DNA of 64,000 nucleotides from CBDBBY01 sp965203795 (GCA_965203795.1 OZ241915.1:1736001-1800000); one strand, 5' to 3'; positions 1 through 9,179 are shown, counted from the first letter of the stretch. Translations and numbers: made by a program. The notes: generated by a model from the letters alone, not told the origin.

Positions 1-494
1 TTTTCCACCGCGTACGAGACCGGCGCGACGCAGGCGACAAGAACCCACGCGACCGCGGCGCGGTCAGGAAGGCTGCTCTCTGGAAGCACGAGGAGGCCGA
101 CCGCAAATATCCCCACGACGATGCCCAGGATCCGTCGGGCAACGGCACGTTCCAAGCCGAGCGGCACTGCGAACAAGTAGGTGAGGATCGGAACCAGCGA
201 TATCGTGATCGCAAGAATCCCGGCGTCGATTTTGCCGGCCACCCAGTAGATGACGACGCCCGGAATCAGAGTGCCAAGCAAGGCGATGAGGAAGATGAAC
301 GTGAAATGCCGAGGCCTGATTCTCGTCGGCTTTCTCAACGCCCGCAGGTAGATCCAGAGGCCAACGCCCGCGAGCAGCGACTGCCAGAAGGCTATGCCGA
401 ACGGCTCGCCGCCCGCGTCGGCTGCGATCTTGGCCACCGAAAAGTGCAAGCCCCAGACGGCACCGAGAAACGCGAGGATCAGCCAGTTGACCAT
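1..494 (-). CDS. EamA/DMT-family permease (C-terminus beyond window edge)
   Basis: Integral membrane protein of the drug/metabolite transporter (EamA) family, probably exporting a small metabolite; the substrate cannot be told from sequence. The minus-strand reading frame opens at an ATG ending at 494 and runs open to the left edge, so about 164 residues are visible and the rest is missing. The start MVNWLILAFLGAVWGLHFSV is the typical first EamA helix with its G-x-x-W-G-x-x-F pattern, followed by further hydrophobic helices. It diverges from the acyl-CoA dehydrogenase gene across about 285 bp that should hold both promoters. Confidence 0.8.
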   Translation of the reverse strand, partial: MVNWLILAFLGAVWGLHFSVAKIAADAGGEPFGIAFWQSLLAGVGLWIYLRALRKPTRIRPRHFTFIFLIALLGTLIPGVVIYWVAGKIDAGILAITISLVPILTYLFAVPLGLERAVARRILGIVVGIFAVGLLVLPESSLPDRAAVAWVLVACVAPVSYAVE

Positions 495-779
495 GTTCCG
501 TCATTAATGCCCGCCAGCCCGGCCGGAAATGCCGGATTCGACCAGGCGCATTCCGAAGCCGTCAATCGTGTAGAATCAACGGCGGCATCCGGACGCTGGC
601 CGCGCTTGGATTTGAGCAGCGGGACGGCGTTCGCGATCTCCGGCGATGCCGACTGGAGCCAGCCGGGAATCAAGCCGCGTCCGGGGTCTTGCCCCCGCAT
701 GCGCACCAAAACTTGCAATTCCTGCGAGGCGGCCCACGAATTGCGGGGCGGAAGTCGATGCGGCCCGGGAGCCTCGAAC

Positions 780-1943
780 ATGGAACTGTCGGAAGAGCAA
801 AGCCTGCTGGTCGCAACCGCAAGGCGCTTCGTAAGCGCGGAGCTCCTGCCCGTGGAAGACAAAATCGAATCGGACGGCCGGATCGAGCCGGGCGACGCCA
901 AACGGATTTTCGAAGCATCGAAACGTCTGGGCCTTTACGCGCTCAACGTGCCCGCGGAATTCGGCGGAGGCGGCCTTTCGAACATTGACTGGATGCTCGC
1001 CGAAGAACAGTTCGGGCACACAACCGACATTCTGGTGCGCCGGGCGTTCGGCAACGTCTATGACGTCCTGCTTGCAGGAACCGAAGACCAGAAGCGGCGA
1101 TGGCTGGTTCCGGCGGCAACGGGTGAGCGCACCGGCTCGATCGCCTTCACCGAACCCGAAGCGGGCTCGGATGCTGCAGGCATCAAAAGCCGGGCGGAAC
1201 GCTCCGCAGAAGGCTGGACGCTCAGCGGCCGGAAGCAGTTCGTGTCCGATGCGCTTCATTCGGATTTCTTCATCGTTACCGCCGTCACCGGCGCCGACAG
1301 CGGTCGCAGCCGAATTTCAGCGTTCGTCGTCGACAAGGAAACGCCCGGACTGACCATCGGGGCCGACCAGCCGATGATGGGGCTTCGCGGAACGAGCCAT
1401 GCGCCGGTTTTCTTCGACAATGTCGAACTGGGTCCGGAAAATCTGATCGGAAAGGAGGGCGAAGGGCTGAAGCTGGCGCTGGAAACGCTGGGACGCGTCC
1501 GTCTCGCCCAGGTCGCGGCGCGGGCCGTCGGAAAGGCGACCCGGATTCTGCGCCTCGCGCTTGGCCATGCGCGCGAGCGCCGCCAGTTCGGAAGGAGAAT
1601 CGGCGACTTCCAGATGATACAGGCGATGCTTGCCGACAGTGCCGTCGACATCGCCTCGGCCCGCTCCGCCGTTTGGCGGGCGGCCGGGCTGCTGGACGCG
1701 GGAAGCGACGCGAGAGTCGAAATCTCGATGGCGAAGCTGCTTGCCTCCGAGGCGCTTGGAAGGGTCGCCGACCGCGCGGTCCAGATCCTGGGAGGATACG
1801 GCTACGCGAAGCCGAGCGCGGTGGAACGGCTATACCGGGACTCCCGCGTATTCCGGATTTTTGACGGAACCTCGGAAATCCACCGCGGCGTCATCGCGAA
1901 GCGTCTGCTTGACGGCGGTCCCGGCGTCTACGACGTGTGCTGA
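780..1943 (+). CDS. Acyl-CoA dehydrogenase family protein
   Basis: FAD-dependent alpha,beta-dehydrogenase of acyl-CoA thioesters, 387 aa, the usual length for the family. The N-terminal helical domain starts MELSEEQSLLV; the middle beta domain has the FAD-binding signature AFTEPEAGSDAAGI; the C-terminal helical domain has RQFGRRIGDFQ and QILGGYGY. In the C-terminal signature the residue usually taken as catalytic Glu (EGTS) is Asp here (IFDGTSEIHR), a conservative change seen in some subfamilies. The ATG at 780 is chosen because homology begins there; the frame is open further upstream only because the DNA is GC-rich. It lies about 100 bp ahead of the liv genes on the same strand, so it may act on a CoA ester from branched-chain amino acid breakdown (inference). 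Confidence 0.88.
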   Translation: MELSEEQSLLVATARRFVSAELLPVEDKIESDGRIEPGDAKRIFEASKRLGLYALNVPAEFGGGGLSNIDWMLAEEQFGHTTDILVRRAFGNVYDVLLAGTEDQKRRWLVPAATGERTGSIAFTEPEAGSDAAGIKSRAERSAEGWTLSGRKQFVSDALHSDFFIVTAVTGADSGRSRISAFVVDKETPGLTIGADQPMMGLRGTSHAPVFFDNVELGPENLIGKEGEGLKLALETLGRVRLAQVAARAVGKATRILRLALGHARERRQFGRRIGDFQMIQAMLADSAVDIASARSAVWRAAGLLDAGSDARVEISMAKLLASEALGRVADRAVQILGGYGYAKPSAVERLYRDSRVFRIFDGTSEIHRGVIAKRLLDGGPGVYDVC

Positions 1944-2046
1944 CCGGGGCCCGCTTCGCAAAGGCGCGACGCGTTGCGCCGGAACGGACGTTTGCGAATC
2001 CGGGAACGAATGCCTTAGTCTGCGCATTCGAGGGCTGGAGGGCTGC

Positions 2047-2790
2047 GTGCTCGAAATCAAGGGCGTCGAAACCGGCTACGGCAGGCTGAAGATACTGCGC
2101 GGGATAGACATGTCCGTTCCCGATCACTCCGTCGTGGCTCTGCTCGGCGGCAACGGAACCGGCAAATCCACGCTGCTGAAGGCGGTCTCGGGACTCCTGC
2201 CCGTTTGGAAGGGCGAGATCATTCTCGACGGGCAGCCGATCCACAACATCAGCCCGCACGAAATCGTGAAAGCCGGACTTGTCCAGGTGACCCAGGGCAA
2301 GGACAGCTACCCGGGAATGACCGTGGAGGAGAACCTGCTGCTGGGCGCGTACACCCGCAGCGACAAGGCGGCGGTCCGGTCCGGCCTGGACATGGTCTAC
2401 TCGTTCTTCCCGGACCTGAAGGACCGCCGCCGCCAGGTTGCCGGGCTTTTGTCCGGCGGCCAGGTCCAGATGCTCGTGATCGGTCGGGGCCTGATGGCCG
2501 CGCCGAAGATGATCATGCTCGACGAGCCCTCGGCGGCGCTCGCGCCGCTCGTGGTTCTGGACATATTCAAGCAAATCAACCGGATACGCCGGGAAACCAG
2601 CATGACCATCCTGGTTGTCGAACAGAATGTCCGCATGGCCCTCCTGCTCGCGGAGTACGGGTACGTGATTCATGACGGCCGCATCCATGTGGAAGGCAAA
2701 GCCGACGAAATGATTGACAACGACCGGGTTCGGAACGCCTATCTGGGCGGGACGGTCGCCGGCACGGCGGAGGCGCTCGATGCTGCTTGA
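2047..2790 (+). CDS. livF: Branched-chain amino acid ABC transporter ATP-binding protein LivF
   Basis: One of two cytoplasmic ATPases that power the LivHM permease. The 247-residue protein has Walker A GGNGTGKST near residue 37, Walker B MIMLDEPSAAL, and the LivF-type ending with the H-loop region VVEQN. The ABC signature reads LLSGGQVQM. The GTG start at 2047 is preceded by a GGAGG motif at suitable spacing and gives the family N-terminus (LEIKGVETGYG). Its end overlaps livH by 11 bases, so the two are translationally coupled. Here the cluster starts with livF, whereas many Liv operons end with it. Confidence 0.92.
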   Translation: MLEIKGVETGYGRLKILRGIDMSVPDHSVVALLGGNGTGKSTLLKAVSGLLPVWKGEIILDGQPIHNISPHEIVKAGLVQVTQGKDSYPGMTVEENLLLGAYTRSDKAAVRSGLDMVYSFFPDLKDRRRQVAGLLSGGQVQMLVIGRGLMAAPKMIMLDEPSAALAPLVVLDIFKQINRIRRETSMTILVVEQNVRMALLLAEYGYVIHDGRIHVEGKADEMIDNDRVRNAYLGGTVAGTAEALDAA

Positions 2791-3664
2791 TTTCCTCGTT
2801 GTGGGCCTTTCGATCGGACTGGTCTACGGACTCGTGGCGCTCGGTATCTCGCTCATTTACTCGGGTCTCGACATCGTCCATTTCGCCCACGGCGAAGTCT
2901 TCATGTTCGGCGCGTTCTTCGGCCTCGTGCTGTTCAACGACATCGGCTTCTCGTACCCGGTCACGCTGTTCACCGCCATGATCCTGACCGGAATCATGGG
3001 CATCGTCATTGAGCGGGTGTTCTACCGCAGGCTGACCAAGCAGGGCGGAGGATACACCGTGGCCGGGATGGGCATGATCATCTGCGGGTTCGGCATGGCC
3101 ATCATCCTGCAGAACGTCGCCTACCTGATCTGGGGGGCCGAAGGGCACGCGATCAACGTCTCCTTCGGAATGCCGCTCCAGCTCGGTGAGATCGCGCTTC
3201 CCAAGTCGTACCTGTGGATTCTGGTGGTATCCGTCGGGCTGATGGCGGTGCTGCATCTGGGGTTGAAGCATACGAAGCTCGGACGCGCCATCAGAGCCGT
3301 CGCTGCCAACAAGGACATCGCCTATCTCATGGGCATCAACGTGCCGCTGATGATTTCGCTGATCTTCTGCGTCGCGTGCGGCCTGGCCGCAGCGGGAGGC
3401 GTGCTGATCGGCCCGATCAACTACGTCCAGGTCGAGATGGGCTACCTCATCCTGATCAAGGCTTTCGCCGCCGCCGTGGTGGGCGGCTTCGGCTCGCTGC
3501 CGGGCGCCGTTCTCGGAGGTCTGCTCGTCGGCGTCTTCGAAACCATGGGAGCAGCGTACATTTCCGGCAGCCACAAGGACATCTACGCCTTTCTGCTGCT
3601 GATATTCGTGCTTATGGTCCGCCCGACAGGGCTGATGGGAACCCTCGCGAAAGTGAAGGCGTGA
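2780..3664 (+). CDS. livH: Branched-chain amino acid ABC transporter permease LivH
   Basis: Inner-membrane permease subunit of the hydrophobic amino acid uptake (HAAT) family, 294 aa, with about eight hydrophobic segments. Typical LivH features are GLVYGLVALGISLIYSGLDI at the N-terminus, the HFAHGE motif, and a GGFGSLPGAVLGG loop near the C-terminus. The ATG at 2780 lies inside the end of livF. It would pair with LivM to form the translocation path for branched-chain or related amino acids delivered by the binding protein encoded next. Confidence 0.93.
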   Translation: MLLDFLVVGLSIGLVYGLVALGISLIYSGLDIVHFAHGEVFMFGAFFGLVLFNDIGFSYPVTLFTAMILTGIMGIVIERVFYRRLTKQGGGYTVAGMGMIICGFGMAIILQNVAYLIWGAEGHAINVSFGMPLQLGEIALPKSYLWILVVSVGLMAVLHLGLKHTKLGRAIRAVAANKDIAYLMGINVPLMISLIFCVACGLAAAGGVLIGPINYVQVEMGYLILIKAFAAAVVGGFGSLPGAVLGGLLVGVFETMGAAYISGSHKDIYAFLLLIFVLMVRPTGLMGTLAKVKA

Positions 3665-3698
3665 ACCGGAATTTCGGGACAAGAGAAAGGAGCACCCG

Positions 3699-4892
3699 AT
3701 GAGACTGACGACACTGACTGCAGGAGCGCTTGCCGCCGCCGTGGCGGCGACCGCGGCGAACGCAGGGGAAATACGGATCGGCGCGACCATGCGGATGATT
3801 TCCGAGAACGGCCAGAAATACGGCCAGATGATGCAGGACGAGTTCGACGCGATCAATGCGGCGGGCGGAATCAACGGCCACACGATCAGCCTCGAGCTGC
3901 TCAACGACGAGTGCAAGTCGGACAAGGGCGTCGCGAACGCCAACAAGTTCGCCTACCAGGAGAACGTGCACCTCATCATCGGTTCGACCTGCTCTTCCGT
4001 TACGCTTCCGATCGTCGATGTGACGGCGCAGGCGGAGGTCCCGCAGATCATCCCGCACTCGACCAACGACCAGATCACCCGGAAGAATTCGGCCTGGGTG
4101 TTCCGGGTTCCGATTTCGGCGCGCTACTACAAAGGCGTCGTTGCCAAGTACTTGGCGGAAAAGGTCGGAACGAGCATCGCATACGTTTACGCGTCCGATG
4201 CCGCGGCCCAATCCGAAACGCAGGGCATTATCGGCCAGATGCGCGACATCTACGGCGTCGAGCCGGTCTACGAGGCGCAGACGCAGGAGAAGGAGATCGA
4301 CTTCCGCTCGCACCTCCTGAAGATCCGGGAGCTCGAGCCCGACGCGATTTACTTCGGCGGGCTTGCTGAACCGATCGCGAGATTCCTCGTTCAGTCGTAC
4401 GAGGTCGGGATTCCCGCTTCGGTCATCCGGGCGGCAAGCTCGGCCGCCTCGAACGCGCCGGTTCCGAAGCTCGCGGGCGACGCGGTCAAGGGCGTGTTCT
4501 TCTCGGCCGCCTACTCCGACAGCGACACCCGGCCGATTGCGCGGCTGTTCAACGCCTTGGTCGAAGAGAAGTACGGTATCCAGAGCGTGGACCACGACTT
4601 CAGCCAAGCCTACGATCTGGTCCGCATCGTCGAAATCGCGCTTTCGAATGCGGATCTGTCGCTTGCGGACGAGGATCTGGCGGCCGACCGCACCGCGATC
4701 CGCGACGCGATCGCCAACGTCCAAGGCTACGAGGGTCTCGCGTCGGGACCGATCAGCTTCTGCGCCGAACCGACGGCGCAGTGCCGCGACGGCAACCGCA
4801 CGCCGGTGCTGATCCAGTACACCAAGGGCGGCGAAGACTTCGAAGTGGGCATACTCGACAGGGTCACCATGCCGATCGACTTCGGACTCTAG
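3699..4892 (+). CDS. livK: Branched-chain amino acid ABC transporter substrate-binding protein
   Basis: Periplasmic binding protein of the Leu/Ile/Val (Peripla_BP_6) family, 397 aa. A Sec signal peptide is clear: MRLTTLTAGALAAAVAATA followed by an ANA-G cleavage site. The mature part begins EIRIGATMRMISENGQKYG and includes an EFDAINAAGGINGHTI segment usual for this family. An AAAGGAG site lies about 7 bases before the ATG. The ligand may be an amino acid, amide or related solute; family members vary, so LivK is a class label. A hairpin follows directly, suggesting that this gene is expressed above the permease genes. Confidence 0.88.
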   Translation: MRLTTLTAGALAAAVAATAANAGEIRIGATMRMISENGQKYGQMMQDEFDAINAAGGINGHTISLELLNDECKSDKGVANANKFAYQENVHLIIGSTCSSVTLPIVDVTAQAEVPQIIPHSTNDQITRKNSAWVFRVPISARYYKGVVAKYLAEKVGTSIAYVYASDAAAQSETQGIIGQMRDIYGVEPVYEAQTQEKEIDFRSHLLKIRELEPDAIYFGGLAEPIARFLVQSYEVGIPASVIRAASSAASNAPVPKLAGDAVKGVFFSAAYSDSDTRPIARLFNALVEEKYGIQSVDHDFSQAYDLVRIVEIALSNADLSLADEDLAADRTAIRDAIANVQGYEGLASGPISFCAEPTAQCRDGNRTPVLIQYTKGGEDFEVGILDRVTMPIDFGL

Positions 4893-4902
4893 AATCCGCA
4901 GA

Positions 4903-4934
4903 GGCCGGGCGCGGAACGGCGCCCGGCCCCTTTT
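4903..4934 (+). terminator. GC hairpin plus T run after livK (terminator/attenuator)
   Basis: Perfect 10-bp stem GGCCGGGCGC / GCGCCCGGCC (4903-4912 with 4919-4928), six-base loop, then CCTTTT. It sits 10 bases after the livK stop and about 36 bases before livM, so it probably reduces read-through into livM-livG or protects livK mRNA. Confidence 0.75.
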
Positions 4935-4970
4935 CCGCTTCCATTTCCGATCACGAATCCCAAGCGGCCG

Positions 4971-6011
4971 ATGCGCGCGCTGGCCAATGCCGCCTCCATG
5001 CTCGCCGAGCGGCGCAGGCGGACCCATCCCTTGATCCTTTGGGCCATCGCGTTCGTCGCTCTGGCGCCGCTGCCGCATCTCGCCGCGAACAACTACCAGA
5101 TCTATCTTCTCAATTTCATTTGCATAATGATCATCCTCGCGACCGGGCTGAACATCGTGAAGGGGTTCTGCGGCCAGGTCACGGTCGGCCATGTCGCCCT
5201 CTACGCCATCGGCGCGTACACCTCCGCCGTGCTGTCGGTGCATTTCGGCATGCCTTTCTGGGTTTGCCTTCCCGCGGCGGTCGCGGCAGCGGCGTTCGCC
5301 GGCGTCCTGGTCGGCGTTCCGTCGTTCCGGCTAGAGGGCGCCTACCTCGCGCTCGCAACGCTCGCGTTCGCGCAGGCGGTCGAGGTCTTCATCCGGGTAA
5401 CCAACTATCTCGGTTCCGCCTCGGGAATTGGCGGCATCAGACCGCCCTCGGTGTTCGGCTACACCCTCCGGAACTACGACGACTACTACTATCTCGTGAT
5501 GCCGGTGATGATCGTCGCGGTGTACGCGTCCTTCGCCCTGCTCCGCTCGGCGACGGGCCGTGCATTCATGGCGGTCCGGGAGGATCCGCTGACGGCGGCG
5601 GCGACCGGAATCAACGTGAAGCGCTGCAAGCTGATCGCGTTCGTCATCAGCGCGGTCTACGCGGGCGTTGCAGGCTCGCTCTACGCCCACATGCTGCCCG
5701 GATACGTTCATCCGAACAATTTCACGGTCATCGAAATGGTCACTGTTCTGCTGATGGTCGTTCTCGGGGGCATCGGCAACATCTGGGGCGGGATCATCGG
5801 CGCCATCATCGTCACGATCATCGCCGACCTCACCCGCGACTTCTACTTCTACCAACTGCTTGCGTTCGGCCTCGTGATCGTCGGCACCGTGCTGTTCATG
5901 CCCAAGGGCATAGGCGGGATCATCGACAGGTATTTCATGAGCAGGCGCTTCGTCGCGGCGCGGGAGGCGACGGCGGCGCGGAAACGCGCGGAAGTCGACG
6001 AGGCGGAATGA
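4971..6011 (+). CDS. livM: Branched-chain amino acid ABC transporter permease LivM
   Basis: Second inner-membrane permease subunit, 346 aa. The N-terminus is basic and then strongly hydrophobic. Family features are ATGLNIVKGFCGQVTVGH, the AYTSAVL helix, and GGIGNIWGGIIGAIIV near the C-terminus. The protein ends with a charged cytoplasmic tail (RREATAARKRAEVDE-like). Its stop overlaps the livG start in an ATGA. The ATG at 4971 has no strong ribosome binding site, which together with the hairpin upstream points to lower expression than the binding protein. Confidence 0.92.
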   Translation: MRALANAASMLAERRRRTHPLILWAIAFVALAPLPHLAANNYQIYLLNFICIMIILATGLNIVKGFCGQVTVGHVALYAIGAYTSAVLSVHFGMPFWVCLPAAVAAAAFAGVLVGVPSFRLEGAYLALATLAFAQAVEVFIRVTNYLGSASGIGGIRPPSVFGYTLRNYDDYYYLVMPVMIVAVYASFALLRSATGRAFMAVREDPLTAAATGINVKRCKLIAFVISAVYAGVAGSLYAHMLPGYVHPNNFTVIEMVTVLLMVVLGGIGNIWGGIIGAIIVTIIADLTRDFYFYQLLAFGLVIVGTVLFMPKGIGGIIDRYFMSRRFVAAREATAARKRAEVDEAE

Positions 6012-6814
6012 GCGAGCCCCTGCTGAGCGTGCGCGGCCTGTCGAAGAGTTTCGGCGGCCTTCAAGCGGTCAGCAGCGTCGACTTGGACGTCGAGGACAAG
6101 GCCATCCATGGCCTTATAGGGCCGAACGGATCAGGCAAGTCGACATTCTTCAATCTGGTTTCGCGCGTCTACAAGGCCGACGCGGGCACTGTGAATTTCG
6201 CGGGCCGGGACATCACGAACCTCGAGCCGCACGAGATCGCCGAGGCGGGCATCGCACGGACCTTCCAGCTCTTGCGGATGTTCACGGAAATGACGGTGCT
6301 GGAGAACCTGATGGTCGGCTACCACTGCCATGTGGGCTACGGAACGTTCGCCGGGATTTTCAGCATCGGGCGCGTCGCGAGGGAGGAGCGGAAGATTCGC
6401 GGCGAGATGATGGAGATCCTCGATTTCATCGGGCTTGCCGACTTCGCCGACGTGCCGGCTTCCGAGCTTTCCGTGGGCCAGCGGCGCCTGCTCGCGCTCG
6501 GACGGGCCATCGCCATGAAGCCAAAGCTGCTCATGCTGGACGAGCCTGCGGCCGGGCTCGCGCCGGTGAATGTCGACAACCTGATGAGCATCCTGGCACG
6601 GATGAAGCAGAGGTTCGGGCTGACCGTCATCGTCGTCGAGCACATACTGAAAGTGGTCATGGACACCTGCGACACGGTGTCGGTCCTCGACCACGGCCAG
6701 AAGATCGCGAGCGGCACGCCTGCGGAGATCCGGGAGAATCCCGCAGTGGTCGAAGCCTATCTCGGCAAGGAAATGGACGACGAGCAGGTCCGGGCCGCGA
6801 TAGGCGCCGTCTGA
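6008..6814 (+). CDS. livG: Branched-chain amino acid ABC transporter ATP-binding protein LivG
   Basis: Second ATPase of the Liv importer, 268 aa. Walker A is GPNGSGKST near residue 39, the signature is ELSVGQRRL, and Walker B is LLMLDEPAAGL, with the IVVEH H-loop. It carries the C-terminal extension typical of LivG (GTPAEIRENPAVVEAYLG). The start ATG overlaps the livM stop. It is the last gene of the transporter cluster and converges on the peroxiredoxin gene. Confidence 0.93.
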   Translation: MSEPLLSVRGLSKSFGGLQAVSSVDLDVEDKAIHGLIGPNGSGKSTFFNLVSRVYKADAGTVNFAGRDITNLEPHEIAEAGIARTFQLLRMFTEMTVLENLMVGYHCHVGYGTFAGIFSIGRVAREERKIRGEMMEILDFIGLADFADVPASELSVGQRRLLALGRAIAMKPKLLMLDEPAAGLAPVNVDNLMSILARMKQRFGLTVIVVEHILKVVMDTCDTVSVLDHGQKIASGTPAEIRENPAVVEAYLGKEMDDEQVRAAIGAV

Positions 6815-6835
6815 GGGCATCGCCCGGCCCAAAGC

Positions 6836-6861
6836 CCGCGCCCGCTCGGCGGCGGGCGCGG
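6836..6861. terminator. Hairpin between convergent livG and peroxiredoxin genes
   Basis: Perfect 10-bp inverted repeat CCGCGCCCGC / GCGGGCGCGG with a six-base loop, placed in the 93-bp gap between two convergent genes. There is no good T run on either strand, so its strength as an intrinsic terminator is uncertain. Confidence 0.5.
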
Positions 6862-6907
6862 AAGAGCCTTCAGGAGTCCGGCGGCTCCGCCGCCGCGAAG
6901 ATCGGCC

Positions 6908-7564
6908 TCAGCCGGGCTGCCTGGTCTTTCGGAGGTAAGGCAGAACGGCGTCGTAATCGCCAAACCGCCTCTTCGCCTCCTCGTTCGACACCGCAGGGGT
7001 GATGATCACGTCCTCGCCCTGGTTCCAATTGGCCGGCGTGGCGACCTGATGGTTCGCCGTGAGCTGGATCGAATCCAGCGCGCGAAGGAGCTCGTCGAAA
7101 TTCCTGCCGGTCGTCATGGGATAAGTGAGCGTAAGCTTCACTTTCTTGTCCGGGCCGACGATGAACACCGAGCGCACCGTCGCGTTGTCGGCGGGCGTCC
7201 GCCCTTCGGACGTGCCGCCGGTCGCCGCCGGAAGCATGTCGTAAAGCTTGGCGACCTTCAGCTCCGGATCGCCGATCATCGGGTATCCGACGGCGTTTCC
7301 GGAAACGCTTTCGATGTCCGACTTCCACTTGTGGTGGTCGTCGACGGGATCGACGGAAATCCCGATGATCTTCGCGTTCCGCTTCGCGAACTCGCCGCTC
7401 AGCCCGGCCATGACCCCCAGCTCGGTCGTGCAAACCGGCGTGAAATCCTTGGGATGCGAAAACAGCACGGCATAGCCGTCGCCGATCCAGTCGTGGAAGC
7501 TGATCTTCCCCTCGGTTGTGTCCGCCTCGAAATCGGGCGCCGTGTCATTGATGCGCAACGACAT
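6908..7564 (-). CDS. 1-Cys peroxiredoxin (Prx6 type)
   Basis: Thiol peroxidase that reduces hydrogen peroxide and organic hydroperoxides. The 218-residue length and C-terminal extension fit the Prx6/1-Cys group. The peroxidatic cysteine is in HPKDFTPVCTTELG (about residue 46), and the group-specific PMIGDPELKVAKLYDML follows. No resolving cysteine is seen at the usual 2-Cys C-terminal position. The ATG ending at 7564 has a GGGAGAA site just upstream. It is followed on the same strand, downstream, only by the convergent hairpin; the class II aldolase gene lies upstream. Confidence 0.92.
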   Translation of the reverse strand: MSLRINDTAPDFEADTTEGKISFHDWIGDGYAVLFSHPKDFTPVCTTELGVMAGLSGEFAKRNAKIIGISVDPVDDHHKWKSDIESVSGNAVGYPMIGDPELKVAKLYDMLPAATGGTSEGRTPADNATVRSVFIVGPDKKVKLTLTYPMTTGRNFDELLRALDSIQLTANHQVATPANWNQGEDVIITPAVSNEEAKRRFGDYDAVLPYLRKTRQPG

Positions 7565-7649
7565 TCCATTTCTCCCGCCAGTTGGTGCACTCGCCAGTAT
7601 ATGGGAACTGTTCCGGCGGATTTCAATCCGATTCGGCCGCGCGGGCCGG

Positions 7650-8414
7650 CTAAGTGGCGTAGTCCGACCCCTCGTGGTCGAGGATGGCCTTGAGTTCGGC
7701 GAAATGCCTCCCGCTCTGCTCCGGGTACTCCTCGATCTCCCGCGCCGTCTTTTCGGCGATTTCGTGCGGCAGAACCCGCAGCGGCTGCCCGGTCTGGAGC
7801 GCCTTGATGTAGGTCTCAGCCGCCCGCTCGAAGTAGTAAAGCCGGTTGAACGTGTCGGCCACGTCGTCGCCGATGACGAGCACGCCGTGGTTCCCCATGA
7901 CCAGAACCTTCTGCCGGCGGTCTGAAAGCAGCTGCGCGCAGCGCTCGCCCTCCTCTTCGAACGCGAGGCCGCCGAACCGGTCGTCCACAACGTGCCTGCC
8001 GTAGAAGATCGCGGTGTTCTGGTCGATCGGACGGACGACGGAATCCTTGAGGGAAGCCAGCACCGTCGCATGGATCGAATGGACGTGCATCGCGCATCGG
8101 GCATGCGGGCAGTTCCTGTGGACGGCCGCATGCAGCCCCCATGCCGTCGGGTCGGGCGCGCCGGGGCGCGAAAGCGCGTCGGGATCGTTGGCGTCGAGAA
8201 ACAGCAGCGTGGAGGCCCGGATCCTTGAGAAATGCACTTGGTTCGCGTTCATCAGGAACTGGGTTCCTTCCTCGTTCACTGCAAGGCTGAAGTGGTTCGC
8301 AACGCCCTCGTGCATTCCCAGCCTTTCCGTCCAGCGGAATGCCGCCGCCAAGTCGGCGCGCTGCTCCCAGTGCCCCAAGTTCGGACGAGCCTGCGCTATC
8401 GATGTGACTGCCAT
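7650..8414 (-). CDS. Class II aldolase/adducin-family protein
   Basis: Zinc-dependent aldolase-fold protein of 254 aa. Known relatives act on sugar phosphates or aldol-type substrates, but many members, including this subgroup, have no proven substrate. Visible features are GMHEGVANHFSLAV with the Gly/Asn phosphate-type loop, the metal-binding HVHSIHAT, and a C-terminal NHGVLVIG with another histidine ligand. Length and order of motifs match the family. It is a separate minus-strand gene between the peroxiredoxin and the AlaX gene, with about 50 bp to the AlaX stop. Confidence 0.85.
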   Translation of the reverse strand: MAVTSIAQARPNLGHWEQRADLAAAFRWTERLGMHEGVANHFSLAVNEEGTQFLMNANQVHFSRIRASTLLFLDANDPDALSRPGAPDPTAWGLHAAVHRNCPHARCAMHVHSIHATVLASLKDSVVRPIDQNTAIFYGRHVVDDRFGGLAFEEEGERCAQLLSDRRQKVLVMGNHGVLVIGDDVADTFNRLYYFERAAETYIKALQTGQPLRVLPHEIAEKTAREIEEYPEQSGRHFAELKAILDHEGSDYAT

Positions 8415-8465
8415 GTTTCCCCTTCCTTTCCGTCCTACGCACCGCCTGCCAAGGCGTCCCCGGCA

Positions 8466-9179
8466 TCAATCGAGATGGATGCTCACCCTACGGTTCCGCC
8501 TGCCCTTCTTCTCGATCTTCCCCAGCCTGACTCGCCCGATTTCGCCAGTTCGCGCCACGTGGGTTCCGCCGCAGGGCTGCAGGTCGACGGTCTCGGCGGC
8601 CGACCCGATCCGGACCAGGCGCACGCGCCCGGCGCCCCTCGGAGGCTGCACGGACATGGTCTTCACAAGCGACGGGTTCGCGTCGAGCTCCGCGTCCGAA
8701 ATCCAGTCCTCCCCGACCTCGAGGTCCCGTTCGATCAGCCTGTTCAGCTCCTCTTCGATCGCCGCCTTGTCGCTCACGGCCTCGGGCATGTCGAAATCCA
8801 AGCGGCTCCTTTCGGCGCCTATGGATCCTCCGGTGACCGGCAGCGGAATGACGACCGAAAGCAGATGCAGCGCGGTGTGCATGCGCATGTGCCGGTGCCG
8901 CCGGTCCCAGTCGAGCTCTTGCCGCACGGCGGAACCGACATCCGGAAGATCCGCGTCCGGCGCGCATACGAGTTCGACCGCGTCTCCGGCCTTGCGCGCT
9001 TCCGTAATCCGGATCGAAGGGCCGCCCGCCGCCAAACTTCCCGAATCGCCGGGCTGGCCGCCCCCGGCCGGGTAGAAGACGGTCCTGTCCAGCAGGACGC
9101 CGCCGTTCGGCCCGAATCCCTCGACGACTCCGTCTGCCGTCCTGGCATACGCGTCGGCGCGGAACAGCAATTCCGTCAT
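8466..9179 (-). CDS. Alanyl-tRNA editing protein (AlaX family)
   Basis: Free-standing homologue of the AlaRS editing domain that deacylates mischarged tRNA-Ala (Ser- or Gly-tRNA-Ala), 237 aa. An N-terminal segment (TVFYPAGGGQPGDSG) matches the first part of the family. The zinc-binding motifs are HMRMHTALHLL (HxxxH) and CGGTHV. The start ATG ending at 9179 overlaps the mscS stop in an ATGA, and homology begins there, so the longer upstream reading is not used. Overlap with mscS and cysK puts it in the same transcript. Confidence 0.9.
   Translation of the reverse strand: MTELLFRADAYARTADGVVEGFGPNGGVLLDRTVFYPAGGGQPGDSGSLAAGGPSIRITEARKAGDAVELVCAPDADLPDVGSAVRQELDWDRRHRHMRMHTALHLLSVVIPLPVTGGSIGAERSRLDFDMPEAVSDKAAIEEELNRLIERDLEVGEDWISDAELDANPSLVKTMSVQPPRGAGRVRLVRIGSAAETVDLQPCGGTHVARTGEIGRVRLGKIEKKGRRNRRVSIHLD

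Noticed and set aside
306..779. N-terminal extension of the acyl-CoA dehydrogenase frame
   Set aside because: No similarity to the family before the ATG at 780, and it overlaps the start of the divergent EamA gene.
3612..5243. A 543-codon minus-strand reading opposite livK and livM
   Set aside because: Antisense shadow of GC-rich codons; the plus strand has a signal peptide and LivK/LivM motifs.
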